Source: Eubacterium sp.
GTDB lineage: Bacteria > Bacillota > Clostridia > Peptostreptococcales > Anaerovoracaceae
DNA: 15,047 bases
Direction: 5' to 3'
Assembly (NCBI GenBank): GCA_017419895.1
Contig: JAFOKI010000043.1
Location: forward strand, 1-15,047
Shown here in pieces: positions 14,614 through 15,047 of the stretch. Positions within the stretch are counted from its first letter, which is position 1; each line of letters begins with the position of its first letter. The notes under the pieces are model-generated. The model worked only from the letters and a program-made list of their open reading frames with translations. It made no database searches and was not told where the DNA came from. The position numbers were made by a program, and so were the translations under genes.

Positions 14614-15047
14614 TCATATCTTTTTTCTGATCAGATATCCCGGTTTTACGGGCCGGTCCATCGGTATCAGAAGTTTCTGCTGTGGATGCGGAGCCTGGCC
14701 GAGCGGTTCTCCGCTATCTCCGTCGAACAGTTTAATTTCCTGCTCGAAATACGATATATCGGGGCCGAAAACTTCGGCTGTGTCTCCCGTTATCATTTTG
14801 TTTCTTTGTTCGACAGAGGCCATCCTGGTCTTTTCGTCGTATCCGGTGACTTTGCCGACAAAGGAGTATTCCTTGATATATCTGCTTGTCTCGTAATTCT
14901 GATCAACCGCGCCTGTCGGGCCGAAGAAAAATCCTGTCGTGAACTCACGGTGGCTCGCTTTCAGGAGTTCATCCATCCAAGATTCGTCGAAACGGTATGA
15001 TTCCGGATTCGCAAGGTACGCGTCAAGCGCCTGCCTGTACGCGTGCA
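14614..15047 (-). CDS. U32 family peptidase / tRNA uridine hydroxylase-like, C-terminal part
   Basis: Partial gene: the 5' end is beyond the right edge. The frame is open to the edge and ends in TGA at 14616-14614. The visible 144 residues or so read HAYRQALDAYL, then LLKASHREFTTGFFFGPTG near the middle, followed by a beta-rich tail (VGKVTGYDEKTRMASVEQ; GDTAEVFGPD; PVKPGYLIRKK). K-A-S-H-R-x-x-T-T-G-F-x-F-G is the signature of the C-terminal part of U32 'collagenase-like' proteins. Characterised relatives with this tail (TrhP/YrrO type) make 5-hydroxyuridine at tRNA U34 using prephenate-derived chemistry; RlhA acts on 23S rRNA. A tRNA-modifying role is therefore more likely than proteolysis, but the catalytic core is outside the window. 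The CBS gene follows after a short gap. Confidence 0.88.
   Translation of the reverse strand, partial: HAYRQALDAYLANPESYRFDESWMDELLKASHREFTTGFFFGPTGAVDQNYETSRYIKEYSFVGKVTGYDEKTRMASVEQRNKMITGDTAEVFGPDISYFEQEIKLFDGDSGEPLGQAPHPQQKLLIPMDRPVKPGYLIRKKI

Noticed and set aside
14590..14640. Possible promoter (TATAAC) and small ATATCT/AGATAT repeat between the U32 and CBS genes
   Set aside because: No acceptable -35 hexamer at 16-18 bases, and the repeat lies mostly inside the U32 coding end; too weak to report.

Overview
The window is one uninterrupted run of fifteen genes, all on the minus strand. Two are cut by the window edges. The genes overlap by a few bases or sit a few bases apart, and the largest gap is about 52 bases. 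This looks like one long housekeeping operon, or several read-through operons, of a Gram-positive anaerobe in Bacillota, most likely class Clostridia. The reasons are the order asp23(yqhY)-nusB-...-xseA-xseB-ispA-dxs-tlyA, a MutL with the endonuclease motif found where MutH is absent, a mutS-mutL-miaA-ynbB order, and purine-rich AGGAGG-type ribosome binding sites. I cannot name a genus. No rRNA, tRNA, CRISPR array, IS element or prophage was seen.

Layout in transcription order (right to left). The 3' part of a U32-family peptidase/tRNA hydroxylase gene enters at the right edge. It is followed by a CBS/CorC_HlyC protein with one membrane segment, an Asp23 family protein, nusB, a divergent TsaD/Kae1 paralog, xseA and xseB (exonuclease VII), ispA and dxs (isoprenoid precursors), tlyA (2'-O-methyltransferase), mutS, mutL, miaA, a six-residue-complete tyrosine recombinase resembling XerS/XerC/XerD, and the 5' part of a ynbB-like PLP enzyme that leaves at the left edge.

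Three themes are interleaved. DNA maintenance is represented by XseAB, MutS, MutL and the recombinase. RNA modification and transcription control are represented by U32, NusB, the TsaD-like protein, TlyA and MiaA. Isoprenoid supply is represented by Dxs and IspA, and the DMAPP made from this route is the substrate of MiaA. Translational coupling is widespread: 4-base stop/start overlaps join asp23-nusB, nusB-tsaD-like and mutS-mutL, and tlyA-mutS abut directly. At least two genes (mutL and the recombinase) use TTG starts.

The least ordinary parts are: the recombinase gene fixed where many Bacillota carry hfq, with an imperfect inverted repeat of recombinase-site-like geometry just upstream; the TsaD-like paralog, which lacks some canonical TsaD motifs but keeps its metal ligands; the CBS protein without a DUF21 membrane domain; and a compact XseA. 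I saw no clear evidence for a wholly new system. The recombinase plus its inverted repeat is the best candidate for follow-up.
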